This document shows, piece after piece, positions 1 through 10,028 of a stretch of 64,000 bases of DNA. Within the stretch, counting starts at the first letter, position 1. Each line of letters opens with the position of its first letter. The DNA comes from Bacteroidia bacterium. GTDB lineage: Bacteria; Bacteroidota; Bacteroidia; CAIKAF01. Both the position numbers and the translations under genes were made by a program. The notes beneath the pieces were generated by a model, which was not told the origin of the DNA, made no database searches, and saw nothing but the letters and a program-made list of their open reading frames with translations. Location: assembly GCA_016742095.1 (NCBI GenBank), contig JACVCJ010000019.1, forward strand, positions 1 to 64,000, in the 5' to 3' direction.

Positions 1-92
1 GTGTGTACAACAACCGTCCCGGTATGGGTAACCTGGTGGCGATGCAGCTGGAAAACAGACGCTTATTCATAGCTCCGAACCAGGATATGTAA
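1..92 (+). CDS. C-terminal fragment of an unidentified protein
   Basis: The third frame is open from the window edge (base 3) and ends with TAA at 90-92, giving the last 29 codons of a gene that began upstream. The other two forward frames hit stops within the same stretch. The tail reads VYNNRPGMGNLVAM and ends APNQDM. It is too short to assign a family. The next gene starts 123 bp downstream behind its own promoter-like box, so the two are probably not co-transcribed. Confidence 0.6.
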   Translation, partial: VYNNRPGMGNLVAMQLENRRLFIAPNQDM

Positions 93-215
93 TTGGTACG
101 AAAATTGCATACAATTCCATTTAAGTCTCCATAAAAATTTTTAACGGCCTGGTTTATATTATTTTAAAAAAATGAATCCGGGTTTCAAAAAAAAGCATTT
201 ACTTTGGTAAAGATT

Positions 216-2738
216 ATGCGCACCACATTACACCTGCTAATAACCACAGCTGCGTTCTTCTGTACCCTTAAGGCACGTTCGCAGACCTATGTTTTCGCCC
301 AGTTACAGGGTTTTATTACCATGAACACCACGGGCTGGAATATGAACGGAGCTGCTGCCGTGGGAGATACTCCCGGAGACGTTGACCCGTTTAACAACGA
401 AATGGTACTTACCAATGTAGTACAGAATACCAACGGAGGTATTTTTTACGGTACGCCCATCAACCTGGCCATGTGTACCAGATGGACGGCCGAGTTTGAA
501 TACCGGGTATGGGACGGTACCGGGGCCGACGGACTTGCATTCTGTTTCCTGCCGAACCCGCCCGTAGGCTTCCTGATCGGCAGCGATATGGGTCTTCCGC
601 CCGCCGCGCCGGGACTGAAAGTGGTGTTCGACTCCTTTGATAACTGCGGGAACATGAATCCCGAGCTGCAGATATACGAAGGTACCGGTTACGGGGAATG
701 TATCGCAGGTATTTCCAAGATCGACAATGCCCTGGGCAATATGTGGTTCCTGCGCTCCACCAACTACAACGCCGCCCGCATCACCTATGACAACGGACTT
801 ATCCAGGTATATGTGAACGGCAACCTGATGCTTTCGGCCAATTTCCCCATCAATTATGTAGGTTACATGGGTTTTACGGCCAGTACGGGAAACAGTACCG
901 ACCGCCATTCCATCCGCAACGTGATTATCTATACCGAGCAGGCCACTTCCAATGCCGGCCCGGACGTATCCATCTGTTCCGGCGGTACTACCCAGATCGG
1001 TGCGGCCAATAATGCAAACTATCATTATTCCTGGAGCCCGGTGAACGGCCTGAACCAGACCAATATTTCCAATCCGCAGGTAACTCTTACCAACGGAGCC
1101 AACACGCCGGTAGTAGAGCAGTACATCGTTTCTACCTCCATGGCCAATAATGCCGGGGTATGTCCCACGAACGACACGGTGAACGTTACGGTGAATCCCA
1201 TGCCGCTGGCCGATTTCAGCATAGCGGACGATACCATCTGTCTCAATGTACAGACCGGCATAACCTATACCGGTAATATGACGGGAACAGCCGCCTATAC
1301 CTGGAACTTCGACGGTGGGACCGTGGCTTCCGGAGCCGGGCAGGGGCCTTACCAGGTGTCCTGGGCCACGCCGGGCAACAAAACGGTTACCCTGAGTGTG
1401 AGCCAGTATGGTTGTACCTCCACGTTGTTTACACAGAATATCGAAGTGCTGCCGCAGCCGGTGGCTTCTTTTGCGGCTCCCCCGCAACTCTGTCTCAACG
1501 AAACAGGCAATATAAGCTATAACGGAGCTCCGCTGGGGCCTACGGCAACCTATACCTGGGATTTTGACGGCGGAACGGTCGCTTCGGGTACCGACGGTGG
1601 CCCTTACGATGTATCCTGGGGCACGGCCGGTACCGTAAACGTATCGCTCGAGATTTCGCAGTTCGGCTGTACCTCTCCTGTACAAACACAGGCCATAACC
1701 ATTTATCCCATACCTACGTCTGCCTTTACCGTAGCCCCGGCCATCTGTGAAGGCAAGACCACCACGCTTACCTATACCGGTACGGCCGGAGCAGGCGCCG
1801 GTTACGACTGGGATTTTGACGGGGCCCAGGTAATATCGGGCAACGGACAGGGCCCTTACCAGATGGGCGGTAATACGATCGGTGCTTTCCAGATCACGCT
1901 CAGTGTAACGGAGAACGGCTGTACAAGCCCGGAGACCACGCAACCCTTCGAAGTGCAGGAAGCGCCTTCTGTAGATTTCAGTGCTACCACCGTTACCGGT
2001 TGCAACCCGCTGCCGGTACAATTCAATAACCTTACGCCCGCACAGCCCGGCAATACCTTTCACTGGCTGGCCAGCAACGGCAATACTTCTACGCTGGAAA
2101 ACCCGGTGATCACTTTTCCGCAGACCGGTTCTTTCACCATTTTCCTGAAAGTGACCAATGCCCTCGGATGTGCCGATTCGCTTACACGTACCAACTACAT
2201 CAGTGTCATTCCGCAGCCGGTGGCAGGCTTTAACGTGGTGCCGGTGGAAATTACCATGGCCGATCCGATGGCCACGATCTCCGACGAATCGCAGAATGCC
2301 GATTTCTGGAGCTATACCGTCGGCGATGGCAATACCTACACCGTGCCTTCATTCACGCACAATTACACCGCTCCCGGCGATTATATCATTCAGCAGACCG
2401 TAAGCAATACCATCGGCTGTATGGACGTAATGACCATCCCGGTGCGCGTAATGCCGGCGTCCAGCGCCTATATCCCGAATTCATTCACGCCCGGCGTAAA
2501 CGGTATCAACGACCGCTGGCTGCCTGTGATCTCCTTCATTACCCATTACAACCTGACGATCTTTGACCGCTGGGGCGGGGTAGTGCTGGTGTCTGAAAAT
2601 ATTTACGAAGGCTGGGACGGAACGTACCACAACGCCGGCGATCCGGCCAAAGGCGATGTGTTCAGCTACCGCATCCGTTACACGGAACTTACGGGTAAAG
2701 CCCGCGAATTATTCGGTCACATTACGGTAATACGATAA
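216..2738 (+). CDS. Secreted PKD-repeat protein with lectin-like N-terminus and T9SS type B C-terminal domain
   Basis: Probable cell-surface adhesin of 840 aa. An N-terminal signal peptide (MRTTLHLLITTAAFFCTL) ends near SQ. A region of about 200 residues follows that resembles legume/L-type lectins (ADGLAFCFLP, VYVNGNLMLSANF). Several PKD-like modules with FDGGTVASG-type strands and CTSP turns occupy about residues 330-745. The last 90 residues form a gliding-motility-associated C-terminal domain (IPNSFTPGVNGINDRW, LTIFDRWGG, YEGWDG), the T9SS type B sorting signal. ATG 216 is chosen over TTG 204 because a near-consensus -7 box (TTACTTTG, 199-206) overlaps the TTG. Export through T9SS and surface anchoring are inferred from family knowledge; the ligand is unknown. 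Confidence 0.88.
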   Translation: MRTTLHLLITTAAFFCTLKARSQTYVFAQLQGFITMNTTGWNMNGAAAVGDTPGDVDPFNNEMVLTNVVQNTNGGIFYGTPINLAMCTRWTAEFEYRVWDGTGADGLAFCFLPNPPVGFLIGSDMGLPPAAPGLKVVFDSFDNCGNMNPELQIYEGTGYGECIAGISKIDNALGNMWFLRSTNYNAARITYDNGLIQVYVNGNLMLSANFPINYVGYMGFTASTGNSTDRHSIRNVIIYTEQATSNAGPDVSICSGGTTQIGAANNANYHYSWSPVNGLNQTNISNPQVTLTNGANTPVVEQYIVSTSMANNAGVCPTNDTVNVTVNPMPLADFSIADDTICLNVQTGITYTGNMTGTAAYTWNFDGGTVASGAGQGPYQVSWATPGNKTVTLSVSQYGCTSTLFTQNIEVLPQPVASFAAPPQLCLNETGNISYNGAPLGPTATYTWDFDGGTVASGTDGGPYDVSWGTAGTVNVSLEISQFGCTSPVQTQAITIYPIPTSAFTVAPAICEGKTTTLTYTGTAGAGAGYDWDFDGAQVISGNGQGPYQMGGNTIGAFQITLSVTENGCTSPETTQPFEVQEAPSVDFSATTVTGCNPLPVQFNNLTPAQPGNTFHWLASNGNTSTLENPVITFPQTGSFTIFLKVTNALGCADSLTRTNYISVIPQPVAGFNVVPVEITMADPMATISDESQNADFWSYTVGDGNTYTVPSFTHNYTAPGDYIIQQTVSNTIGCMDVMTIPVRVMPASSAYIPNSFTPGVNGINDRWLPVISFITHYNLTIFDRWGGVVLVSENIYEGWDGTYHNAGDPAKGDVFSYRIRYTELTGKARELFGHITVIR

Positions 2739-2787
2739 GTAATTTCACAACGGTTTTTTGTACGTTTATACTTCCAAAAATGTACAT

Positions 2788-3645
2788 ATGAAATCAGGGA
2801 TCATTTTTCTGTTACTGGCCCTTCAGGCCGTATCCGGCATCTATGCACAAAAAAGCGTTTCCTGCTGCGCTGTGGCTTCGGTACACGGCGAGGTGGCCAT
2901 GCTCAGTAAAGACAGCGGCTTTGTAGCTTCGCACCTGCCGCCCGCGCCCCTGGCTTTTACAGCCGGCACGGGAGAAATGGTCCGTTTTGCCACCAAAGGC
3001 GCCGAAGGACAGGCTTTCCTGGTAAGGTCGCCCGAACCTTCTGAAAAATACATCTTTGTTTTCCACGAATGGTGGGGACTGAACGATTACATCCGCCGGG
3101 AGGCCGAAGCCCTGCAGGAGGCGCTGGGTAACGTGAACGTGCTGGCCATAGACCTGTACGACAGGCAGGCCACCAATAACTCCGATTCAGCCGCTAAACT
3201 TATGGGAGCCGCCAAACCGGAACGTTGTACGGAAATTATCGACGGAGCCCTGGCCTATGCCGGCGGGGATGCACAGATAGCCACCCTGGGCTGGTGTTTT
3301 GGCGGAGGCTGGTCTTTACAGGCCGCCCTACACCTGGAGAAACACGTAAAAGCCTGCGTGATCTATTACGGAATGCCCGAAACCGATGCCACCGTGCTGA
3401 AAAAGCTGAACTGCGACGTACTCGGTATTTTTGCTACCCAGGACAAATGGATATCGCCCGAAGTGGTAGCTAAATTCGAGGCCGGTATGAAAGAGGCCGG
3501 GAAAAAACTGACTGTGAAAAATTACGATGCCGGGCACGCTTTTGCCAATCCGAGCAACCCGAAATACAATGCTGAATACGGCAAAGACGCCATGAAGCAT
3601 GTGGTAGCTTTCCTTTCAGAAAAACTGCGTACGGCTAAAAAATAG
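2788..3645 (+). CDS. Secreted dienelactone hydrolase family protein
   Basis: An alpha/beta hydrolase of 285 aa. ATG 2788 begins a clean signal peptide (MKSGIIFLLLALQAVSG...YAQ); the open frame upstream adds only an unlikely hydrophilic stretch. Family features are the FHEWWGLNDYIR segment, the nucleophile elbow GWCFGGGW with Cys170 in place of the usual Ser (typical of dienelactone hydrolases), the acid in ATQDKWIS and the His in DAGHAFANP. The family hydrolyses dienelactones and other esters; the real substrate here is unknown. A TACGTTTA box at 2761-2768 may be its -7 element. The signal peptide places it in the periplasm or outside the cell, unlike classical cytosolic members. Confidence 0.88.
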   Translation: MKSGIIFLLLALQAVSGIYAQKSVSCCAVASVHGEVAMLSKDSGFVASHLPPAPLAFTAGTGEMVRFATKGAEGQAFLVRSPEPSEKYIFVFHEWWGLNDYIRREAEALQEALGNVNVLAIDLYDRQATNNSDSAAKLMGAAKPERCTEIIDGALAYAGGDAQIATLGWCFGGGWSLQAALHLEKHVKACVIYYGMPETDATVLKKLNCDVLGIFATQDKWISPEVVAKFEAGMKEAGKKLTVKNYDAGHAFANPSNPKYNAEYGKDAMKHVVAFLSEKLRTAKK

Positions 3646-3709
3646 TCAGCTATACTGTATGTAAGAGGTCGCATACGGAGGCGGGAAGTCCGGTATGGCG
3701 GAAAACTGC

Positions 3710-3717
3710 TAAATTTA
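3710..3717 (+). promoter_or_regulatory. Candidate -7 box of recQ (TAAATTTA)
   Basis: It matches TAnnTTTG at seven of eight positions and lies 4 nt before the GTG start of recQ. An in-frame TAA at 3710-3712 rules out any start further upstream, so GTG 3722 is the first plausible start and the transcript would be leaderless or nearly so. Confidence 0.45.
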
Positions 3718-3721
3718 CAGC

Positions 3722-5632
3722 GTGCAGCCACGCGATATTCTGAAAAAATACTGGGGTTTTGATGCATTCCGTTACCCGCAGGACCTGGTGATCGATGAGA
3801 TCCTGGCCGGGCGGGATACGCTTGCGCTTTTGCCTACGGGCGGCGGAAAATCGGTTTGTTACCAGGTGCCGGCCCTCGCCATGGAGGGCATCTGCATCGT
3901 TATTTCGCCCCTGATCGCCCTGATGAAAGACCAGGCCCAGGGTCTCAGCGATAAAGGCGTTAAAGCCGTTACCCTGTACTCCGGGCTTAACTATGCACAG
4001 ATGGACGGTATCCTGGACAATGCCGTACAGGGCTATTACAAATTCCTGTTCTGTTCGCCCGAACGGGTGCAGACCGACCTGTTCATCAGTCGTTTTCAGC
4101 AGATGCAGGTTTCCCTGATCGCGGTGGACGAAGCGCACTGCATTTCACAGTGGGGCTACGATTTCCGGCCGGTGTACCTCAAGGTAAGCGAACTGCGCAG
4201 GTACCACCCGAAAGTTCCGGTACTGGCGCTCACGGCTACGGCCACGGACGAGGTGGTTACCGACATCATGGAAAAACTGGCTTTCCGTAAGCCCAATGTG
4301 CTCCGCAAGAGTTTTGTACGTCCCAACCTGGTGTATGCGGTGGCCTATCACGAAGACAAACTGCGTTTTATAACCGATATATTGCAGCGCACCCGGGGCT
4401 CTTCCATCATTTATACCCGCAACCGCCGCCGCACCATGGAAATTGCCGAATACCTCGAAACAAAAGGCATTTCGGCCTCGTATTACCATGCCGGGCTGGA
4501 CCAGGAAACGCGGAACCGCCGGCAGGACGACTGGATGAAGAACCGCTTCCGGGTAATGGTGGCTACGAACGCCTTCGGGATGGGGATCGATAAACCGGAC
4601 GTACGCTGGGTGTTGCATGCCGATACGCCGGATACGCCGGAAGCCTATTTCCAGGAAGCCGGAAGAGCCGGACGTGACGGCAATACGGCCTTTGCCATCC
4701 TGCCTTACTCCCGCTATGACACACGACAGCTGCGCGACTTTTTTGAACAGGGATATCCACCTGCTGAAGAGGTAAAACGGGTGTATGCCGCCCTCGGAAA
4801 TTACCTGGGCATTGCTGTCGGCGGAGGGGCCGGTGCCGAATTCCGCCTGGATATGAACGTACTTTCGGCCAACTACAACCTGCCGCTAAATCTCGTATAC
4901 CGCAGCATTAAGATACTGGAAAAGGAAGGCTACCTGCTTTTTGACGAGAGCAGCTATGCCCCGCCGCGCCTGCATTTTACGGCATCTTCCGAAGATGTGT
5001 ATGCATTCGGCGTGCAACAGCCGGCCTATCGTTCCCTGATCCAGGCCCTGCTGCGTTCTTACCCGGGTTTGTTCAACGAGCCCGTTAAAATTTCCCTGTT
5101 TGCCATGGCCCAGCGCACGGGCAAATCCGGAGACGATGTGGAAAAACAGCTGTTACAGTTGCAGAGAACGGGCCTGCTGCGCTACGAACCCGAGTCGGAA
5201 CTACCGGCCCTGGTATTCCTGAAAGAACGTTTCTCGCAGGACAACTTTACCCTGAGCCGCGCTATCTACGGCTCGCTGAAAGAAAAGGCTCGGGCCCGTA
5301 TGGAGGCCATGATCGCCTATGCCGAACGCACGGATAAATGCCGGAGCCGCCTGCTGACCGAATATTTCGGCGAAAACGACACCAGCGACTGCGGCATGTG
5401 CGATATCTGCAAGAAGAAGGACCGGCTGGAATTTTCGTTACAGGAATGCGAAGTGATGTACGGCCGTGCCCGCGATGTGTTTGACGGAGAGCCGCTTTCG
5501 GCAGCCGGGCTCCTGGAACGGATCGGGTACCCGCTTTCAAAAAAAAACCTGCATTTAGTTCGTAATTGCGTAGAAAAAGGTTTTTTTGTACTTGACAATG
5601 ATCTAATAACCCAGATAACCGAAAGAAAATGA
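3722..5632 (+). CDS. recQ: ATP-dependent DNA helicase RecQ
   Basis: A 3'-5' superfamily 2 helicase acting in recombination and fork repair. Visible are Walker A (GGGKS, residues 40-44), the DEAH box at 136-139 followed by CISQWGYDFRP, motif VI in QEAGRAGRDG, and the RQC zinc site built from Cys residues in DKCRSRLLTEYF and DCGMCDICKK. A winged-helix region follows; no HRDC domain is evident within the 636 aa. The start is a GTG, forced by an in-frame stop four codons upstream. Its stop overlaps the ATG of fabH (ATGA), so the two are translationally coupled. Confidence 0.96.
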   Translation: MQPRDILKKYWGFDAFRYPQDLVIDEILAGRDTLALLPTGGGKSVCYQVPALAMEGICIVISPLIALMKDQAQGLSDKGVKAVTLYSGLNYAQMDGILDNAVQGYYKFLFCSPERVQTDLFISRFQQMQVSLIAVDEAHCISQWGYDFRPVYLKVSELRRYHPKVPVLALTATATDEVVTDIMEKLAFRKPNVLRKSFVRPNLVYAVAYHEDKLRFITDILQRTRGSSIIYTRNRRRTMEIAEYLETKGISASYYHAGLDQETRNRRQDDWMKNRFRVMVATNAFGMGIDKPDVRWVLHADTPDTPEAYFQEAGRAGRDGNTAFAILPYSRYDTRQLRDFFEQGYPPAEEVKRVYAALGNYLGIAVGGGAGAEFRLDMNVLSANYNLPLNLVYRSIKILEKEGYLLFDESSYAPPRLHFTASSEDVYAFGVQQPAYRSLIQALLRSYPGLFNEPVKISLFAMAQRTGKSGDDVEKQLLQLQRTGLLRYEPESELPALVFLKERFSQDNFTLSRAIYGSLKEKARARMEAMIAYAERTDKCRSRLLTEYFGENDTSDCGMCDICKKKDRLEFSLQECEVMYGRARDVFDGEPLSAAGLLERIGYPLSKKNLHLVRNCVEKGFFVLDNDLITQITERK

Positions 5633-6633
5633 AACATGCCAGGATAACAGGAGTGGGGCATTACGTGCCCGAACGCGTCGTACCCAACGCCGAACTCGAA
5701 AACTATATGGATACCACCAGCGAGTGGATCATCGAACGTACCGGTATCGAGGAACGCCGCTTCGTGGACTACGGACGAGAAACCAATACCTATATGTCGG
5801 CACGCGCCTCGGAAATGGCCCTGAAAAGAGCGGGGCTGCAGGCTACCGATATCGATTGTATCGTTTTTGCAACCCTCAGTCCCGATTATTATTTCCCGGG
5901 CAACGGCGTACTTTTACAGCGCGAACTGGGCATTGCCTCCACGCATATTCCCTGCATCGACCTGCGCGCGCAGTGCGGCGGTTTTATCTACGCCCTGTCG
6001 GTGGCCGATCAGTTCATTAAGTCGGGCATGTACCGCAATATACTGGTGGCCTGTTCCGAAGTACAGTCGAACCTGATGGAACTGAGCGACCGTGGCCGCA
6101 GCATGAGCGTGATCTTCGGCGATGGCGCGGGATCGGTGGTATTGCAGGCGCACGACCAGGAAGGCCAAGGCATTTTATCCACGCACCTGCATTCCGACGG
6201 TACCCTGGCCGAAGAACTGATCATGAAAAACCCGGGTACCCTGCAGGAAAAGCGAATGACGCCCGAAATGCTGGAAGACGGTTCCATGCTGCCTTATATG
6301 AACGGCAACCTGGTATTCAAGCATGCCGTGGTACACTTCGAGAACGTGATCCGCGAAGCGCTTGAGCATAATAAACTGGGTGTGGACGACATCAGCCTGC
6401 TGATACCCCACCAGGCCAACCTGCGTATATCGAAATACATACAGGGTAAACTGGGCCTGCCCGACGAGCGGGTCTTCAACAATATCCAGAAATACGGAAA
6501 CACAACGGCCGCATCCATTCCTATTGCACTGAGTGAAGCCTGGGAAGCCGGCCGTGTAAAAGAAGGCGATCTGCTTTGTTTTGCGGCTTTCGGCAGCGGT
6601 TTCGTGTGGGGATCGACCCTGGTACGGTTCTGA
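5629..6633 (+). CDS. fabH: Beta-ketoacyl-ACP synthase III
   Basis: It condenses an acyl-CoA primer with malonyl-ACP to begin fatty acid synthesis in the cytoplasm. The catalytic triad is visible: Cys116 in LRAQCGGFIYAL, His in LLIPHQANLRI and Asn in QKYGNTTAASIP. The length of 334 aa fits the family. It is coupled to recQ by a 4-bp overlap, although the functions are unrelated. The convergent SGNH hydrolase gene ends 5 bp downstream. Bacteroidota often carry several FabH-like paralogues, so this copy may act in fatty acid or specialised acyl synthesis. Confidence 0.92.
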   Translation: MKHARITGVGHYVPERVVPNAELENYMDTTSEWIIERTGIEERRFVDYGRETNTYMSARASEMALKRAGLQATDIDCIVFATLSPDYYFPGNGVLLQRELGIASTHIPCIDLRAQCGGFIYALSVADQFIKSGMYRNILVACSEVQSNLMELSDRGRSMSVIFGDGAGSVVLQAHDQEGQGILSTHLHSDGTLAEELIMKNPGTLQEKRMTPEMLEDGSMLPYMNGNLVFKHAVVHFENVIREALEHNKLGVDDISLLIPHQANLRISKYIQGKLGLPDERVFNNIQKYGNTTAASIPIALSEAWEAGRVKEGDLLCFAAFGSGFVWGSTLVRF

Positions 6634-6638
6634 CCGTT

Positions 6639-7397
6639 TTATTTTTCGAGATGGGGTTTCAGACGTTCCGTTACTTTTTCGGCCCAGCGTAAGGCGGTTT
6701 TGCCATAGAAATGTGCCGAAGTGAGTGTATCGTTACCCACTACATCGTCGCTGCGCACCAGCGGAATTTTATATTTGGTGGTGGTACGGATAATGGGATC
6801 GATGCGTTCGGAAAAACGACTCCTGCGGAAAGGTCCTACCCATATAATGTGCGTGGAAGGCGCATTGGTCTGTATGATCTTGATGAGATCGTCGTGTGCA
6901 TTGGTGTAATTACTGCCGAGCGCAATGATCAGGTAATCGGGCAGCAGCACCTTAAGGTAGGAACCCAGCTTGCCGCCGTGATTTTTCAGGATGACTTCGC
7001 CGGTGTATACGCCCGAACGTTCCAGCACGCGTACCTTGGCTTTGTCCGCAATGATCTCGCCTTTTCTACTTTCCCGGATCTTATAGCCGCAGCAGAAATT
7101 TTTAAGTGTCTGTGTAAAATGCATGGTGCCCGCGCCGCCGATGCCCAGTGAGATCACATCGAACATATCGAGCTTATGGATCTTACGGTGCAGGTATTCC
7201 CCGAAATCGCCCACCAGGTGGGAGTCACCGATGATCAGTACCCGGGGTGCCACCGCCGAATCTGCCGGTATCAGCGCGTCCTGGGCATACAGGGCCGGCT
7301 GTATCAACATACAGAACAGCAGGGGCAGCAGACGCGTGGAAAGCGCATGTTGCTTTGCAGTTACGGATCGCGGAAGGCATTTCTGGAGGAAAATCAT
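6639..7397 (-). CDS. Secreted SGNH/GDSL hydrolase family protein
   Basis: Protein of 252 aa with a hydrophobic N-terminal signal (LLPLLFCMLIQPALYAQ). The catalytic block VLIIGDSHLVGDF supplies the Ser, IIALGSNYTN resembles the Asn block, and TSAHFYGKTA near the C-terminus could supply the Asp/His pair. ATG 7397 is preferred over the TTG at 7421, since a TTATTTTG box lies on this strand at 7419-7426, across that TTG. Family members are esterases, including O-acetyl peptidoglycan or glycan esterases; the substrate here cannot be read from sequence. It is divergent from the subtilase gene. Confidence 0.75.
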   Translation of the reverse strand: MIFLQKCLPRSVTAKQHALSTRLLPLLFCMLIQPALYAQDALIPADSAVAPRVLIIGDSHLVGDFGEYLHRKIHKLDMFDVISLGIGGAGTMHFTQTLKNFCCGYKIRESRKGEIIADKAKVRVLERSGVYTGEVILKNHGGKLGSYLKVLLPDYLIIALGSNYTNAHDDLIKIIQTNAPSTHIIWVGPFRRSRFSERIDPIIRTTTKYKIPLVRSDDVVGNDTLTSAHFYGKTALRWAEKVTERLKPHLEK

Positions 7398-7469
7398 AGA
7401 CCAAAGGGTTTCTGAATGCAAAATAATGTAATTTTATCCGACTAATTCAACATTGAATTCAAATTATTT

Positions 7470-10028
7470 ATGCCCTGTACAAAACTGCTGGACCTGAAAC
7501 AGATCCTTACCCTTACGGCCTTTACGCTGACCCTGCATGCCGCCGCGCAGGTAAAGACCCATATTTTCCGTTTTCATCCGTATTGGCTCGATCAGCCGCA
7601 GGCGGTGAAAAATAACGAAGAACGTAAAAAAGAGATATTCCGCCAGATGTATACGCAGGCCCGCTCTTCGCAGGAGGCTCTGCTTGCAAAAATGGAACTC
7701 TATCCCGGAGTGTCGGCCATACGTCCGCTTACCGTGATAAACGCCGTACTGGCGGATTGCAGTCCGCAGACGGCCGCGCTCCTGGCACAGGAGTTTCCCT
7801 ATGTGGATATTACAGATATCAGCGAATACCGTTATAAAATGCACGAACCCGTAGCTATGCGCCCCGATGAAGGTAACGCTGCAGAAAAGGCGGCCGGCGC
7901 TGCGGAACCCGGCGTTCTTGCCATTGGTACCCGCGCCATGTGGCAGATGGGCTATACGGGAAAAGGTGTAAAAGTGCTGAGTTTCGATACAGGCGTGTGG
8001 CCCGAACATCCTGCACTGGGTGGTCGCTTCATGGGGAATTTCTACCGTTATTCCCAGACCTGGACCGGTTATTTTGCCGAAGAACCCCGCGATAAAAGCA
8101 GCAGTCACGGTACGCACACGCTGGGTACCATGCTGGGCCTGCAGGCGCAGAATGCCGACACGCTGGGGATCGCCTTCAAAGCCTATTTTATGTCCACCGA
8201 CCCCATTGTTTCAGACCTCGCCGATCTGCTGCCTTTTGCCACCATTATTGCCGCGTACGACTGGGCCCTGAACCCGGACAACGATACCTCCACCGTATCC
8301 GATATGCCCGATGTGATCTGCAATAGCTGGGGCTGGGTAGACCCGCCCGATGCGGCGCTCTGCACCGGTTTTGTGCTGGATATGCTCGAGAATATTGAGA
8401 ATGCCGGTATCGCCAGTGAATTTTCGGCCGGTAACGAAGGCCCGGGTTCTACCACGGTAGGCGCTCCGGCATTTGTTACCTCGAACCTCGTAAATGCCTT
8501 TGCCGTGGGTGCCATCAACGGGAATACGCCTTCGTACCCGATCGCCTCTTTTTCGAGCCGAGGTCCGGGCGTATGCGGCGGTGCAGGCGGACTTGCCATT
8601 AAACCCGAAGTGGTGGCGCCTGGTGTGAACGTACGTTCCTGCATCGGTACCAACAGCTATGCTTTTTACGACGGAACGTCCATGGCCGGTCCGCACGTGG
8701 CGGGCGCGCTCATGCTGCTGCGCGAGGCCTTCCCGGCGGCTACCGCTAAAGAACTGAAGGAATCGCTTTATTTTACGGCGGTCGATCTCGGCACTCCCGG
8801 CGAAGACGATACCTACGGAATGGGCATCATACACCTGCCATCGGCCTTTACGTACCTGCAGGGCCTGGGTTATACGGCGGCCACACCGGCAGATCAGACC
8901 AGCGACCTGGCCGTGGAACTGCTCGATCATCCCGGGAACTGGGCCTGCGACGCCACCTGGCAACCTATATACGAATTTCACAACGACGCTGCCATACCGG
9001 TTTCCGCCTTCCGTTATAAAATTGTACACAATGATGTAGTGGTGGATTCAGGCACCATAACCCAGACCATTGCCGCGGGGGCCGACTGGACCTTCAATAC
9101 CGGCACCACGATCACCTGGGCGGCCGGCCGCAACGAAGTATGGCTGCACGTAGAGAACCTTTCGTATACAGAACGCGATATCATCAATAACAACTCCAAC
9201 TTCCGTACCACCTACCAGCCGGATGAAGTTTTGCCTTATTCCATGCCTTTTAATTCGGTACAGGGCGAATGGGCCGACTGGGAGATCCGGAACCCCGATG
9301 GCCTGCGCACCTGGGAAATGCTGCCTTCGAACGGTATGCTGTATTGTGACAGTAGTGTGGTGATGCGTTTTCCGCTGTACGTGAACGGCGCCGGCGCGGC
9401 CAAAATGGATTACCTGGTGAGTCCGCCGGTGTTTATACCGAATACGGCCGATACCGTGTATGCCTCGTTCTGGGCGGCGTACCACCTGCGCCTCACGAAC
9501 CAGAGAGATACCGTGCAGCTGCTGGCGGCCACGGACTGCAAACAGAATTTCAATACCGTACTTTTTACCGGTGATAAAAGCAACCTGACCACCTATACGG
9601 CCACTACGCCGGTGCTGTTCATTCCCTCGCTGGAAGAACACTGGAAGCACCACCTGGTGCCCCTGCACGATACGCTGAAGGGCCGTACGCTGTATTTTGC
9701 CTTCCGCACAAAGAACTACCAGGGCGGCAATTACTATATGAACAAGTTTGCCGTACACACGGGCAGCAATTACACAGGGCTGGAAACAGTTGTGGACGGC
9801 ACCTTTGATGTATATCCGAACCCGGCTGCCGATGTAGTGAACGTGCGCGCTAATAACCAGGGTTTTGACGAACTGCAGCTGAGCGATATGCAGGGTAAAA
9901 CGGTGTATATACTGAAAACCCCGGGAGCACAAACGGCACAGCTGCCAGTACACGCACTGGCGCCGGGTATGTACCTGTTAACGGTGAAACATAAACAGGG
10001 ACGGTCTGTATACAAAATAATACACTAA
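7470..10028 (+). CDS. Subtilisin-like serine protease (S8) with T9SS type A sorting domain
   Basis: Secreted protease of 852 aa. The catalytic triad is clear: Asp173 (LSFDTGVWPEH), His213 (SSHGTHTLGTM) and Ser404 (DGTSMAGPHVAGA). The oxyanion region includes SAGNEGPG. An N-terminal propeptide (about residues 25-150) precedes the catalytic domain. A CARDB-like/beta region and a jelly-roll-like segment follow. The last 75 residues are a T9SS type A domain (VYPNPAADVVNV, LSDMQGKTVY, APGMYLLTV). It is probably exported by T9SS and either surface-attached or released. Its end overlaps the convergent waaA by 4 bp. Confidence 0.93.
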   Translation: MPCTKLLDLKQILTLTAFTLTLHAAAQVKTHIFRFHPYWLDQPQAVKNNEERKKEIFRQMYTQARSSQEALLAKMELYPGVSAIRPLTVINAVLADCSPQTAALLAQEFPYVDITDISEYRYKMHEPVAMRPDEGNAAEKAAGAAEPGVLAIGTRAMWQMGYTGKGVKVLSFDTGVWPEHPALGGRFMGNFYRYSQTWTGYFAEEPRDKSSSHGTHTLGTMLGLQAQNADTLGIAFKAYFMSTDPIVSDLADLLPFATIIAAYDWALNPDNDTSTVSDMPDVICNSWGWVDPPDAALCTGFVLDMLENIENAGIASEFSAGNEGPGSTTVGAPAFVTSNLVNAFAVGAINGNTPSYPIASFSSRGPGVCGGAGGLAIKPEVVAPGVNVRSCIGTNSYAFYDGTSMAGPHVAGALMLLREAFPAATAKELKESLYFTAVDLGTPGEDDTYGMGIIHLPSAFTYLQGLGYTAATPADQTSDLAVELLDHPGNWACDATWQPIYEFHNDAAIPVSAFRYKIVHNDVVVDSGTITQTIAAGADWTFNTGTTITWAAGRNEVWLHVENLSYTERDIINNNSNFRTTYQPDEVLPYSMPFNSVQGEWADWEIRNPDGLRTWEMLPSNGMLYCDSSVVMRFPLYVNGAGAAKMDYLVSPPVFIPNTADTVYASFWAAYHLRLTNQRDTVQLLAATDCKQNFNTVLFTGDKSNLTTYTATTPVLFIPSLEEHWKHHLVPLHDTLKGRTLYFAFRTKNYQGGNYYMNKFAVHTGSNYTGLETVVDGTFDVYPNPAADVVNVRANNQGFDELQLSDMQGKTVYILKTPGAQTAQLPVHALAPGMYLLTVKHKQGRSVYKIIH

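Noticed and set aside
303-2063. 586-codon open frame on the minus strand
   Set aside because: It lies wholly antisense to the PKD adhesin, has low-complexity Arg/Gly-rich content and no domain. Such shadows are expected from the codon bias of the real gene.
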